Source: Bacteroidia bacterium
Lineage (GTDB): Bacteria; Bacteroidota; Bacteroidia; UKL13-3
Reading direction: 5' to 3'
Length of the DNA stretch: 26,786 nucleotides
Assembly (NCBI GenBank): GCA_019454865.1
Contig: JACFNJ010000005.1
Span: 1-26,786 of the forward strand
Below, piece after piece: positions 7,760 to 16,460 of this stretch; position 1 is the stretch's first letter, and every line of letters starts with the position of its first letter. The position numbers were made by a program, and so were the translations under genes. The notes beneath the pieces are model-generated. The model made no database searches and had not been told where the DNA came from. It saw only the letters and a list, made by a program, of their open reading frames with translations.

Positions 7760-9130
7760 ATGATAACAATAATAGAACCATTTAGAATAAAGGCAGTAGA
7801 GCCAATATTAATGACAACACGAGCAGAGCGTGAAGAATTTATTAAAGAGGCCAACTACAATTTATTCAAGCTCGATTCGGAGAAAGTTATAATTGATTTT
7901 TTAACCGATTCGGGCACAAGCAGTATGAGTGCCAGGCAGTGGGGCTCCATTATGCAGGGCGATGAGTCGTATGCAGGAAGCCCTTCCTATTATCGTTTTA
8001 AGAATGCTGTAGCTAATCTAATGCCATTTAAACACATTATTCCTACACATCAAGGTCGTGCTGCTGAAAAAATTCTGTTTTCGGTAATAGGTGGCAAAGG
8101 AAAATTTATTCCGAATAACACACACTTCGATACAACACGTGCTAATATAGAATACACCGGAGCAGTAGGAGTGGATTTAGTAATAGAAGAAGGGAAAAAT
8201 CCTGCATTGGAACACCCGTTTAAGGGCAATATAAATTTAGAACGGTTAGAAGCATTTATTAATGAAAAGGGAGTAGAAAATATTCCGGTAGTAATGCTAA
8301 CTGTTACCAATAATTCAGGTGGCGGACAACCGGTGGCAATGGAAAACATTCGTGCAACAAAAGAAATTTGCAAAAAGTACAACATACCTTTATTTATAGA
8401 TGCATGTAGGTTTGCAGAAAATGCATATTTTATAAAAACCAGAGAACAAGGTTATGCAAATGTTACTATCGAAAATATTGTAAAAGAAATGTTTTCGTAT
8501 GCTGATGGATGTACCATGAGTGCTAAAAAAGATGCATTGGTAAATATTGGTGGATGGCTTGCTTTGAACAGCGATGTATGGGCTCAACAAGCAAGAAACT
8601 TATTAATATTAACCGAGGGGTTTCCTACTTATGGCGGATTAGCAGGTAGAGATTTAGAAGCAATTGCAACCGGATTAGAAGAAGTAGTGAGTGAAGATTA
8701 TTTACACTATCGTATTGTTAGTACACAGTACTTAGGTAATCATTTATTAAAGGCAGGTATTCCTATAGTGCGCCCTACTGGCGGTCATGCTATTTATATT
8801 GATGCAAGAGCAATGTTGCCACATATAAAACCACTACAATATCCGGGACAAAGTTTAGCTATTGAAATGTATTTACATGCCGGTATTCGTGCTTGCGAAA
8901 TTGGTACTGTAATGTTTGGGTTGCAACCGGATGGTACGGAAAAAGAAGCAGCAATGGATTTGGTTAGGTTGGCTATACCGCGTAGAGTTTACACACAAAG
9001 CCATATTGATTATGTAATAGAAGCTTTGACAGAAATTAATGCCAATAAAAATAAATTGAAAGGGGTTAAAATAACCTGGCAACCCGAACAATTAAGGCAC
9101 TTTACTGCCAACTTTGATTTTATTGATTAA
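7760..9130 (+). CDS. tnaA: Tryptophanase (L-tryptophan indole-lyase)
   Basis: 456 residues, full length. A PLP-dependent beta-eliminating lyase converting L-tryptophan to indole, pyruvate and ammonia in the cytoplasm. The PLP lysine is K257 in SAKKDALVNIGG. PLP-site segments THQGR (96-100) and TNNSGGGQP are present. Two positions separate it from tyrosine phenol-lyase: D124 in HFDTT (E. coli TnaA D137) and H447 in LRHFTA (E. coli H463), where tyrosine phenol-lyases carry Thr and Phe. That supports tryptophanase. No tnaC-like leader peptide or tryptophan permease (tnaB) is adjacent. The gene is monocistronic, ending at the hairpin at 9131-9175. Confidence 0.93.
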   Translation: MITIIEPFRIKAVEPILMTTRAEREEFIKEANYNLFKLDSEKVIIDFLTDSGTSSMSARQWGSIMQGDESYAGSPSYYRFKNAVANLMPFKHIIPTHQGRAAEKILFSVIGGKGKFIPNNTHFDTTRANIEYTGAVGVDLVIEEGKNPALEHPFKGNINLERLEAFINEKGVENIPVVMLTVTNNSGGGQPVAMENIRATKEICKKYNIPLFIDACRFAENAYFIKTREQGYANVTIENIVKEMFSYADGCTMSAKKDALVNIGGWLALNSDVWAQQARNLLILTEGFPTYGGLAGRDLEAIATGLEEVVSEDYLHYRIVSTQYLGNHLLKAGIPIVRPTGGHAIYIDARAMLPHIKPLQYPGQSLAIEMYLHAGIRACEIGTVMFGLQPDGTEKEAAMDLVRLAIPRRVYTQSHIDYVIEALTEINANKNKLKGVKITWQPEQLRHFTANFDFID

Positions 9131-9175
9131 AATAAAAGAGGCTGCAGTCTATCTATAATTGCAGCCTCTTTTATT
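9131..9175. terminator. Bidirectional rho-independent terminator
   Basis: A perfect 16-bp stem: 9131-9146 (AATAAAAGAGGCTGCA) pairs with 9160-9175 around a 13-base loop, with A-rich and T-rich flanks in both directions. It serves the converging tnaA and DUF5606-type genes. Its outer stem begins AAAGAGGCTG, shared with hairpins at 16138-16179 and 17561-17596. Confidence 0.9.
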
Positions 9176-9191
9176 TATTTAAATATTTGTA

Positions 9192-9809
9192 TTAAACAGA
9201 TTTTGGTCGGTAGGTATTTGTTTTAGCTGTTGTTTTACTGCTTACCTTTACTGTTTTAGTTGTTGTAGCCTTAGTAGTTTTGCTTTCAGTTACTGTTTTG
9301 GCGGCTGTTTTTTTAGCAGTCTTTTTAGGTTTTTCTTCTTCAGTATCTATTGTTTCTTCTTTCTTTTTAGATGATTTCTTTTTTGTAGTTTCGGCACTTT
9401 CACTAGCTTCTTCTTTAGTTTCAGGCGCTTCAATTAAAGTATTAAAATCTACTAAATCTTTTATTATATGATACCAAGATAATAGTTTCTTAATATCCGA
9501 ATCATATACTCGTTCGCTATCTAATTCAATAGTATCAACTAAGAATTTGCGTAATAGTTTTGGGTCTTCTTTTATTCCGGGTACTTTTCCGGTATTGTTA
9601 AGTTTTACAAATACTTCAGCCAAACGCATGTCTCCCGATAGGGTGTACATTGACACATCATCTAAAATAGAAACTTTGTCTTGAATACCGGTTGCAAATC
9701 TTTTTTTGGTCTCGTTTATACTTTCCAAAATTAATCCTGTTTTAGTTCTGCCTATAATTTTGTGTAATCCACCGATACCGGAAACGGCAACAATCTCTGT
9801 TAATTTCAT
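9192..9809 (-). CDS. DUF5606-type protein with lysine-rich histone-H1-like tail
   Basis: 205 residues. Residues 1-125 form a conserved globular domain beginning MKLTEIVAVSGIGGLHKIIG, which I recognise as the Bacteroidota-specific DUF5606 family; its function is unknown. Residues from about 128 are low complexity, rich in Lys, Thr, Ala and Glu, with repeated KKTAAK and TTKT-like steps resembling histone-H1-like tails. There is no signal peptide, so it is cytoplasmic and nucleic-acid binding by the tail is plausible. A good promoter (TTTG-N18-TACATTTG) lies upstream. Family assignment is fairly confident; function is not known. Confidence 0.82.
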   Translation of the reverse strand: MKLTEIVAVSGIGGLHKIIGRTKTGLILESINETKKRFATGIQDKVSILDDVSMYTLSGDMRLAEVFVKLNNTGKVPGIKEDPKLLRKFLVDTIELDSERVYDSDIKKLLSWYHIIKDLVDFNTLIEAPETKEEASESAETTKKKSSKKKEETIDTEEEKPKKTAKKTAAKTVTESKTTKATTTKTVKVSSKTTAKTNTYRPKSV

Positions 9810-9846
9810 TTTGTGTTTATTGAATTAATTTTAAAATTTAAGTAGG

Positions 9847-9876
9847 CAAATGTAGCATTTTTTAGAAAATGGCAAA
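9847..9876 (-). promoter_or_regulatory. Promoter of DUF5606-type gene
   Basis: On the minus strand, TTTG (9876-9873), an 18-base spacer and TACATTTG (9854-9847) match the Bacteroidota -33/-7 consensus at both boxes. The -7 box lies 37 bases before the ATG at 9809. It is the best-formed promoter in the window. Confidence 0.7.
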
Positions 9877-9885
9877 TTAATTGCG

Positions 9886-9916
9886 TTTATCAATCCAATT
9901 AAGGCAAATATATTTG
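9886..9916 (+). promoter_or_regulatory. Promoter of DUF481-like gene, very short leader
   Basis: TTTA (9886-9889), a 19-base spacer and TATATTTG (9909-9916). The -7 box ends 7 bases before ATG 9924, so the transcript leader would be only a few nucleotides or absent. Confidence 0.55.
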
Positions 9917-9923
9917 CAACCGA

Positions 9924-10673
9924 ATGCAGAGAATCAGTGTACTAATAGCTTTGATTTTTTATGGAATAACTTGTTATGCCCAACAGATAGCAAACATGGA
10001 AGGGAGGAGGTTTGAATACCCTGCATTAGGATGGCATGGCAATATTGAGTTTGGTGCAAATTTTACCAAAATAGAAAATAGCATTGCGCAATTAACCAAC
10101 CGATTTGTATTGATACACCACAATAAAAACAGAAACATCCTAATAAGTAACGATTTGAATTTTGTGAGTGTTAATAATCAAAACATAATGAACAGTGCAT
10201 TTCAACATATTCGCTACATACAATTTGGCGATTCTGTGGTTTTTCCTGAAGCATTTGTTCAGACACAATACAATAAACAATTGGCATTAAATCTACGTTT
10301 ATTAAGTGGTGCGGGGTTACGTTTTCGTATTTACCGCGATGAAAAATCTTTTTTTTATGTTGGCAATGTTTTAATGTTTGAACATGAAGAGTATCCCGAT
10401 TTGCCTTCTCAAAATGATATTCGAATGAGTTCGTATGCAAGTATAGATATTAGTGAATGGGATTATTTACCAATAACATTTATCGCATATCTGCAACCAA
10501 AACTTACGGATATAAATGATTATCGTGTATCATTAGAGGCAAATCTTTTGTTTAAATCAACTAAAAAATTCATTTTTAAAACACAAGCACGGTATGTTTA
10601 TGATGCCTTCCCACCACCAGGCATTAATCCGGTTTTTAGTGGATTAACAAATACGTTAGTTTATACGTTTTAA
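9924..10673 (+). CDS. Outer-membrane beta-barrel protein, DUF481-like
   Basis: 249 residues with a signal peptide (MQRISVLIALIFYGITCYAQ, cut near 20). The mature part alternates hydrophobic and polar residues as in transmembrane beta strands and ends in an aromatic (YTF), as outer-membrane barrels do. Patterns such as GWHGNIEFGANFTKIEN and RLLSGAGLRFRIY recall the DUF481 (YdiY) family. The exact role is unknown. The start is fixed by the signal peptide, giving a near-leaderless gene behind TATATTTG. There is no operon partner; icmF begins 54 bases later with its own -7 box. Confidence 0.75.
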   Translation: MQRISVLIALIFYGITCYAQQIANMEGRRFEYPALGWHGNIEFGANFTKIENSIAQLTNRFVLIHHNKNRNILISNDLNFVSVNNQNIMNSAFQHIRYIQFGDSVVFPEAFVQTQYNKQLALNLRLLSGAGLRFRIYRDEKSFFYVGNVLMFEHEEYPDLPSQNDIRMSSYASIDISEWDYLPITFIAYLQPKLTDINDYRVSLEANLLFKSTKKFIFKTQARYVYDAFPPPGINPVFSGLTNTLVYTF

Positions 10674-10675
10674 CG

Positions 10676-10706
10676 TGTGGAAATACCGATATTTCCCATA
10701 AATTTG
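10676..10706 (+). promoter_or_regulatory. Candidate promoter of icmF
   Basis: TGTG (10676-10679, one mismatch to TTTG), a 19-base spacer and TAAATTTG (10699-10706, exact TAnnTTTG), 21 bases before ATG 10728. Confidence 0.5.
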
Positions 10707-10727
10707 TCCGTTTTTTAATCATAACAC

Positions 10728-13700
10728 ATGGAAAATATTGCAATCTATCAACCTAAAAACAAAATTCGTATTGTAACAGCAGCCAGTTTATTTGATGGAC
10801 ATGATGCAGCAATTAATATTATGCGTAGAATTCTTCAATCAAGCGGTGCCGAGGTAATTCATTTAGGCCACGACAGAAGTGCTGAAGAAGTTGTGAATTG
10901 CGCAATTCAGGAAGATGCAAATGCAATAGCGATGACAAGCTACCAGGGAGGACACGTTGAATATTTTAAATACATGTTTGATTTATTAAAACAAAAGGGA
11001 TGTGAACATATTAAAATATTTGGTGGAGGTGGTGGTACAATTTTACCCGAAGAAATTGAAGAATTGCATGCTTATGGTATTGCCCGTATTTATCATCCGG
11101 ATGATGGACGTGCAATGGGTTTACAAGGAATGATTAACGATATGCTTGAGAAATGCGATTATGCTACTGGGCAAGATATTTCTGAAGATTTGAAACACAT
11201 TACAAAAAACGAGCACAAGTCTATAGCACGAATAATTTCTGCAGCTGAAAACGATCCTGAAAATTTTAAAACTTTACTAGATAAGATTGAAAAACCTAAA
11301 AAAATAGTTCCTGTACTTGGTATTACAGGAACCGGTGGGGCAGGTAAATCATCTTTAATAGACGAGTTTGTACGCAGATTTTTGTTGGATTTTACCGATA
11401 AAAGTATTGCAATTATTTCCGTTGATCCATCAAAGAAAAAAACCGGTGGAGCTTTATTGGGCGATAGAATACGCATGAACGCAATTAAGAACCCTCGTGT
11501 TTATATGCGTTCATTAGCTACAAGGCAAAGCAATTTGGCATTATCAAAGTATGTGCAAGAAGCAGTTGATGTGGTAAAAGCAGCAAATTTTGATTTAGTT
11601 ATTTTAGAAACATCCGGTATTGGCCAAAGTGATACCGAAATAATGGACCATAGCGATGTAGCACTTTATGTAATGACACCTGAATATGGCGCAGCTACCC
11701 AATTAGAAAAAATTGACATGCTTGATTTTGCTGATATTATTGCAATTAACAAGTTTGACAAAAAAGGTGCGTTAGATGCAATTCGGGATGTAAAAAAACA
11801 ATACCAACGTAACCATAAATTGTTTGATAAAAATCCGGAAAGTATGCCTGTATTTGGCACAATAGCAAGCCAATTTAATGATCCGGGTATGAACAGCTTG
11901 TACAAGGCGGTGATTGATAAAATTGCCGATAAAACAAAAGCTGATTTAAATTCAACTTATACTATATCAAATGAGATGAGTGAGAAAATTTATATTATTC
12001 CACCTTCTCGCATTAGATATCTTTCAGAAATTAGTGAAAACAACAGAAACTACGACAAATGGGTAACTAAGCAAGTTGAAATAGCCGATAAGTTATACGG
12101 ATTACACTCGTCTATGCAAACTTTACAATCATCAAAAATTGAAGACAAAGACAGATTAATTAAAGCATTGGACGAAACCTATCATACAATTGCTTTGGAT
12201 TTTGACCCGCGAAACAAAATAATTTTAGAAACATGGGAGCAGAAAAAAGATTTGTTCCGTAATGAATATTATGTTTTTAAAGTACGTGATAAAGAAATTA
12301 AAATTAAAACACATACTGAATCCCTATCTCATACGCAAATTCCAAAAGTAGCAGTACCTAATTACAAATCGTGGGGTGATATTTTACGATGGGCATTGCA
12401 AGAAAATTTCCCTGGTGAATTTCCTTATACAGCCGGTATATATCCATTTAAGCGCGAAGGCGAAGACCCTACAAGAATGTTTGCTGGCGAAGGCGGACCG
12501 GAAAGAACCAACAAAAGATTTCATTATGTTTCCAAAGGTATGCCTGCGAAACGATTGAGTACTGCATTTGATTCAGTTACTTTATATGGCAACGACCCTG
12601 ACCACAGACCGGATATTTATGGTAAAATAGGAAACTCCGGTGTTAGTATATGGAGTTTAGATGCTGCTAAAAAACTATACTCCGGATTTAATCTTGCCGA
12701 TCCTAAAACATCCGTTTCAATGACAATAAACGGACCTGCTGCTATTATTTGTGCGTTTTTTATGAATGCTGCCATTGACCAACAATGCGAAATATACATC
12801 AAACAAAATGGACTTGAAGCACAAGTAAACAAAAAGATAGATGAAATTTTTGAAGCAAAAGGCACAAAACGCCCAACATATAATGCTGAGCTACCCGATG
12901 GAAACGATGGCTTAGGGCTTATGTTGCTTGGTGTTACCGGTGATATGGTTTTGCCTGCTGATGTTTACAATAAAATCAAAATTGATACATTAAAGCAAGT
13001 AAGAGGTACGGTACAAGCCGATATATTAAAAGAAGATCAAGCTCAAAATACGTGTATTTTTTCAACGGAGTTTTCGTTGCGTGTAATGGGAGATATGCAA
13101 CAATATTTTATTGATAGTGCAATCCGTAATTTTTATTCTGTATCAATTAGTGGGTATCATATAGCTGAGGCAGGTGCAAACCCTATTACTCAGCTTGCAT
13201 TAACATTATCCAACGGATTCACATACGTTGAGTATTATTTAAGTCGTGGAATGCATATTGATGATTTTGCTCCAAACTTGTCCTTCTTTTTCTCAAATGG
13301 TATTGATCCGGAATACTCCGTAATAGGAAGAGTCTCTCGTAGAATTTGGGCAAAGGCAATGAAGTTAAAGTATGGTGCTAATGAGCGTTCACAAATGCTT
13401 AAATACCATATTCAAACTTCGGGTCGTTCATTGCATGCACAAGAAATTGATTTTAACGACATACGAACAACGTTACAAGCTTTATACGCAATTTATGATA
13501 ACTGCAACTCGTTACATACCAATGCTTATGACGAAGCAATTACTACGCCTACAGAAGAATCTGTTAGAAGAGCAATGGCAATTCAGTTAATTATTAATAG
13601 AGAGCTTGGGTTGGCAAAAAATGAAAATCCACTTCAAGGCTCATTTATTATAGAAGAATTAACCGATTTGGTAGAAGAAGCCGTACTTACGGAGTTTGAC

Positions 13701-14102
13701 AGAATAACTGAGCGGGGAGGGGTTTTAGGTGCTATGGAAACCATGTACCAACGAAATAATATTCAGGAAGAAAGCATTTATTATGAAAAATTAAAACATA
13801 GTGGCGAGTATCCTATAATTGGGGTTAATACATTTTTGAGTAGCAAAGGTTCACCTACAGTATTGCCAAAAGAAGTGATTCGTTCAACAACTGAAGAAAA
13901 AGAATTCCAAATAAGTATGTTGGGTGAGTTAAAAAAGGGCAATACAGATAAAGGAAAGGAAATGCTTACACGCCTACAATATGTGGCAATTCAAAATCAA
14001 AATATATTTGAAGAACTTATTGAAACGGTTAAGTATTGCTCATTAGGTCAAATTACAAATGCACTTTTTGAAGTAGGTGGACAGTACCGTAGAAGTATGT
14101 AG
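10728..14102 (+). CDS. icmF: Fused B12-dependent acyl-CoA mutase with G-protein chaperone (IcmF type)
   Basis: 1124 residues in the order typical of IcmF. The cobalamin-binding domain (about 10-145) has the D-x-H Co-ligand motif D23/H25 in FDGHDAAI and GGGGG near 99-103. The MeaI/ArgK-type GTPase (about 190-400) has P-loop GTGGAGKSS (201-209), ETSG (294-297) and NKFD (341-344). A linker is followed by the mutase TIM barrel (about 540-1120) with SISGYHIAEAG around H811. The enzyme interconverts branched and linear acyl-CoAs by 5'-deoxyadenosylcobalamin radical chemistry; the GTPase gates cofactor loading. Q773 replaces the Arg207 that binds the methylmalonyl carboxylate in MCM, favouring isobutyryl/butyryl-like substrates. 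Y572 matches MCM Tyr89 rather than the Phe of isobutyryl-CoA mutase. Single-gene unit; often automatically named methylmalonyl-CoA mutase family. Confidence 0.93.
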   Translation: MENIAIYQPKNKIRIVTAASLFDGHDAAINIMRRILQSSGAEVIHLGHDRSAEEVVNCAIQEDANAIAMTSYQGGHVEYFKYMFDLLKQKGCEHIKIFGGGGGTILPEEIEELHAYGIARIYHPDDGRAMGLQGMINDMLEKCDYATGQDISEDLKHITKNEHKSIARIISAAENDPENFKTLLDKIEKPKKIVPVLGITGTGGAGKSSLIDEFVRRFLLDFTDKSIAIISVDPSKKKTGGALLGDRIRMNAIKNPRVYMRSLATRQSNLALSKYVQEAVDVVKAANFDLVILETSGIGQSDTEIMDHSDVALYVMTPEYGAATQLEKIDMLDFADIIAINKFDKKGALDAIRDVKKQYQRNHKLFDKNPESMPVFGTIASQFNDPGMNSLYKAVIDKIADKTKADLNSTYTISNEMSEKIYIIPPSRIRYLSEISENNRNYDKWVTKQVEIADKLYGLHSSMQTLQSSKIEDKDRLIKALDETYHTIALDFDPRNKIILETWEQKKDLFRNEYYVFKVRDKEIKIKTHTESLSHTQIPKVAVPNYKSWGDILRWALQENFPGEFPYTAGIYPFKREGEDPTRMFAGEGGPERTNKRFHYVSKGMPAKRLSTAFDSVTLYGNDPDHRPDIYGKIGNSGVSIWSLDAAKKLYSGFNLADPKTSVSMTINGPAAIICAFFMNAAIDQQCEIYIKQNGLEAQVNKKIDEIFEAKGTKRPTYNAELPDGNDGLGLMLLGVTGDMVLPADVYNKIKIDTLKQVRGTVQADILKEDQAQNTCIFSTEFSLRVMGDMQQYFIDSAIRNFYSVSISGYHIAEAGANPITQLALTLSNGFTYVEYYLSRGMHIDDFAPNLSFFFSNGIDPEYSVIGRVSRRIWAKAMKLKYGANERSQMLKYHIQTSGRSLHAQEIDFNDIRTTLQALYAIYDNCNSLHTNAYDEAITTPTEESVRRAMAIQLIINRELGLAKNENPLQGSFIIEELTDLVEEAVLTEFDRITERGGVLGAMETMYQRNNIQEESIYYEKLKHSGEYPIIGVNTFLSSKGSPTVLPKEVIRSTTEEKEFQISMLGELKKGNTDKGKEMLTRLQYVAIQNQNIFEELIETVKYCSLGQITNALFEVGGQYRRSM

Positions 14103-14193
14103 GCAACAGAATTTATATGAATCTTTGCCGAATTAGATTGTATAAAATTTTGAGCATTTTTATCTGTTTGGGGAATAAATAACTAAATAAAAC

Positions 14194-14223
14194 TTTCATA
14201 ATAGTTTATAAAACTTACTTTTG
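14194..14223 (+). promoter_or_regulatory. Candidate promoter of lipoprotein gene
   Basis: TTTC (14194-14197), an 18-base spacer and TACTTTTG (14216-14223), an exact TAnnTTTG. It places transcription start near 14228, which rules out the in-frame GTG at 14223 and selects ATG 14250. Confidence 0.55.
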
Positions 14224-14249
14224 TGAGGTATAAAATTTATAAACCATTT

Positions 14250-15119
14250 ATGAAAATTAAAACCATTGCAGCAATGCTGCTAGTGTCAACAGGGTTGACC
14301 TTTATGTCATGTACATCCGAAGAAAGCAAAAACACAGCGGAACCAACTGTAGGAAGTGCAATTATTACCGGTAAAATTACAGCCGATTTAATTTTAAACA
14401 ACGGACAAAAAGAAAATGTATCAGGAGTTACTGTAGTTGGTACTATTGATACCAGAGACTTAGTTACAAATCCTGTAGCTGGAGCTAATTATGCTCGTAA
14501 ATCATATACAGCTACAACTGATGCAAACGGAGTTTACACGTTAAAAGTAGATGCTAATGTAAAACAAGTTGCTGTTTCTATTGTTATCCCTCAAACTTTT
14601 ACTGCTGAGCAAACTCTTGAAAATGGAAGTAAACTTAGTAAGTTATTTACACGTACAACATTTGTTCCTGCAACAATAAATGTAAATAACGGACAAACTG
14701 TAACACAAAATGCTGATTACAGTTATGAGATTAATCCTGCATTGGGATTAGCAAAAATTACAGGTACAGCATATATGCGTAACAAAATGTGCTTTAGTAC
14801 TTTAGACTCTCAAATAACTCCTGCAACTGCTGGAACTATACTTGTTGCAACTTGGACAGATGATAACTCAAATGCAAGAGAATTAGAAATTACAGTAGGT
14901 GCAGATGGCAAATTCGATTTTGTTGTTGAAACTGCTAATGCTTCTAAAAATGTAAACATTAAAGGTAGAAGATTTGTTGGAAAAAGAGATAGCAGACCTG
15001 CTCCATTAGATCCATGTGAAACTAATAATGAGTATGAATATAATCATGGTGGTGTTAATATTAATGCAACTAAAAACGAAACTACCAAAGCACTTAAAAC
15101 TGATGTCATTTTCCAATAA
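14250..15119 (+). CDS. Lipoprotein with carboxypeptidase-regulatory-like fold
   Basis: 289 residues from ATG 14250, chosen because the -7 box overlaps the GTG at 14223 and because this ATG opens a lipoprotein signal ending FMSC (lipid Cys about 21). Residues 40-110 (ITGKITADL... GVTVVGTIDT... TTDANGVYTLKVD) look like the carboxypeptidase-D regulatory-like beta-sandwich common in Bacteroidota surface proteins. The remainder (110-289) is Thr/Asn-rich with no recognised domain. Probably anchored in the outer membrane. An outer-membrane barrel gene follows 68 bases later on the same strand, so the two may form a surface pair; that link is inferred from position only. Confidence 0.72.
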   Translation: MKIKTIAAMLLVSTGLTFMSCTSEESKNTAEPTVGSAIITGKITADLILNNGQKENVSGVTVVGTIDTRDLVTNPVAGANYARKSYTATTDANGVYTLKVDANVKQVAVSIVIPQTFTAEQTLENGSKLSKLFTRTTFVPATINVNNGQTVTQNADYSYEINPALGLAKITGTAYMRNKMCFSTLDSQITPATAGTILVATWTDDNSNARELEITVGADGKFDFVVETANASKNVNIKGRRFVGKRDSRPAPLDPCETNNEYEYNHGGVNINATKNETTKALKTDVIFQ

Positions 15120-15187
15120 TAGAATCAATAATTAAAGGATAAATTATTTTCTTCTATTATTAATTCTTTACTAAATAGTATAAAAAA

Positions 15188-16114
15188 ATGAAAAAATTAG
15201 TTTTAATATTATCAATAGCTTGTGTGGCATTTAATCAAGTAAATGCGCAGCAAGCAACAGAAAGTTCAACGAATTCTACCACAAGTTTTATTTCCAAAAA
15301 TGGACATCAGGTATTACCTCAAGCAGGTGATTGGTCAATCGGATTTTCAGCATCTTCTTTTTTAGGTTATGCAGGTAATCTTTTAAATGGAAATACAGCA
15401 AATAATGCCGGTGTTTTTGCAAATGCTAATGCTCCGGCAGTAAGTACCTTAGGAAATATTGGAGGTATTGCTTTTGTAGGAAAATACATGGCTGATGCAA
15501 ATACAGCTTATCGTGTAAGATTTCAGGCAAACAGTTATTTAAATAAACGTCAGAATTATGTTCTTGAAAACAACTTAACTCCTAATCCATTGTTGCCAAC
15601 TTATGTGAAGGATGAAGAAAGTGCACAAACAAATGCATTTTTAATTGGGGCAGGATTAGAAAAAAGAAGAGGACAAGCAAGATTACAAGGCGTATATGGT
15701 GCTGAATTAATTATCGGTGTATTGTCTGAAAATTATTCCTATACATATGGTAATGCAATGGATTTAAACTTCAATACTCCATTGAGTACAACTAACTTTT
15801 CAGGAGGATTTTCATCAAATGTATCTTCAAGAGTACTTAGCAGAAACAATGGTGCACAGTTTTTTGCAGGTGCTCGCGGTTACATAGGTGCTGAATATTT
15901 CTTTGCTCCTAAAATGTCAATAGGTGCTGAAATTGGTTACACATTGGGATTTCAAACAAATGGCGATCAATCCGTAGTAAGTGAAACCTATGATAGTGGT
16001 AATTTAAAAACAGTACAAGTTGAATCAAAAACTTTTAGAAATAGCGGATTAAGAAGCTTCGGAATAGGGTTAGATAATGTGAATGCAGGATTGAATTTAT
16101 TCCTTTACTTTTAA
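15188..16114 (+). CDS. Outer-membrane beta-barrel protein
   Basis: 308 residues with signal peptide MKKLVLILSIACVAFNQVNAQ (cut near 20-21). GDWSIGFSASSFLGYAGN and later strands such as AGARGYIGAEYFFAPKMSIGAEIGYTLGFQ alternate as barrel strands. The protein ends LNLFLYF, with the C-terminal Phe of outer-membrane barrels. The conserved 'G.QVLPQAGDWSIG' opening occurs in Bacteroidota barrel proteins of unknown role. Two long Asn/Ala-rich stretches probably form surface loops. It follows the lipoprotein gene and ends at the hairpin at 16146-16173. Location is confident; function is not known. Confidence 0.8.
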   Translation: MKKLVLILSIACVAFNQVNAQQATESSTNSTTSFISKNGHQVLPQAGDWSIGFSASSFLGYAGNLLNGNTANNAGVFANANAPAVSTLGNIGGIAFVGKYMADANTAYRVRFQANSYLNKRQNYVLENNLTPNPLLPTYVKDEESAQTNAFLIGAGLEKRRGQARLQGVYGAELIIGVLSENYSYTYGNAMDLNFNTPLSTTNFSGGFSSNVSSRVLSRNNGAQFFAGARGYIGAEYFFAPKMSIGAEIGYTLGFQTNGDQSVVSETYDSGNLKTVQVESKTFRNSGLRSFGIGLDNVNAGLNLFLYF

Positions 16115-16137
16115 TTCTATATAATATTTAAATAATA

Positions 16138-16179
16138 AAGAGGAGGCTGTCTCAAAAGCAATTTTGAGGCAGCTTTTTT
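16138..16179. terminator. Rho-independent terminator / GAGGCTGTCTCAAAA hairpin repeat
   Basis: Arms 16146-16157 (GCTGTCTCAAAA) and 16162-16173 (TTTTGAGGCAGC) pair with one G-T wobble around GCAA, followed by TTTTTT. It terminates the barrel gene on the + strand. It also lies directly downstream of the decayed minus-strand transposase fragment, so it may be the end of that element as well. It shares AGGCTGTCTC with the hairpin at 17561-17596. Confidence 0.8.
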
Positions 16180-16184
16180 ATTTA

Positions 16185-16442
16185 TCATTTCTTGTGATGT
16201 TTTTTTGATCCGAATTTAGTGCGAGTTGTTTTTGTAATTTGAAGATCAAAAAATCCGCCTTGGTTAAAAATAGTTTAAAGAGGTCTCACCACTGATTTTT
16301 ATGCAATAGCCTTCTTATTAAGATTGTGTGCAAATACTATTTATCCCCATTCTATCTCAACCTTTGATTTGCCTCACATGATAAAACGCTTGAAATCTTT
16401 GTTGTGCTTAATATTAGCAAATATTGGTTCTGTAACTACAAC
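16185..16442 (-). pseudogene. Transposase C-terminal relic, IS1182-like, with internal stops
   Basis: Reading leftward from 16442, one frame gives VVVTEPIFANIKHNKDFKRF, then FIM-stop-GKSKVEIEWG-stop-IVFAHNLNKKAIA-stop, continuing with FNQGGFFDLQ and ending at TGA 16187-16185. 'EP.F.NIKHN..F.RF...G...V..E...I..AHNL.K' is the conserved C-terminal end of IS1182/IS4-like DDE transposases, containing the catalytic Glu region. At least four in-frame stops interrupt it, and everything upstream is gone, cut just before the GH25 gene. It occupies most of the gene-free gap 16115-16460. A 10-bp inverted repeat, TTTTTTGATC (16201-16210) with GATCAAAAAA (16244-16253), lies within it. Confidence 0.8.
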
Positions 16443-16460
16443 TTTTTATTTATTACCTAA

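Noticed and set aside
7760..9130. Tyrosine phenol-lyase
   Set aside because: Asp124 and His447 match tryptophanase; tyrosine phenol-lyase has Thr and Phe at these places.
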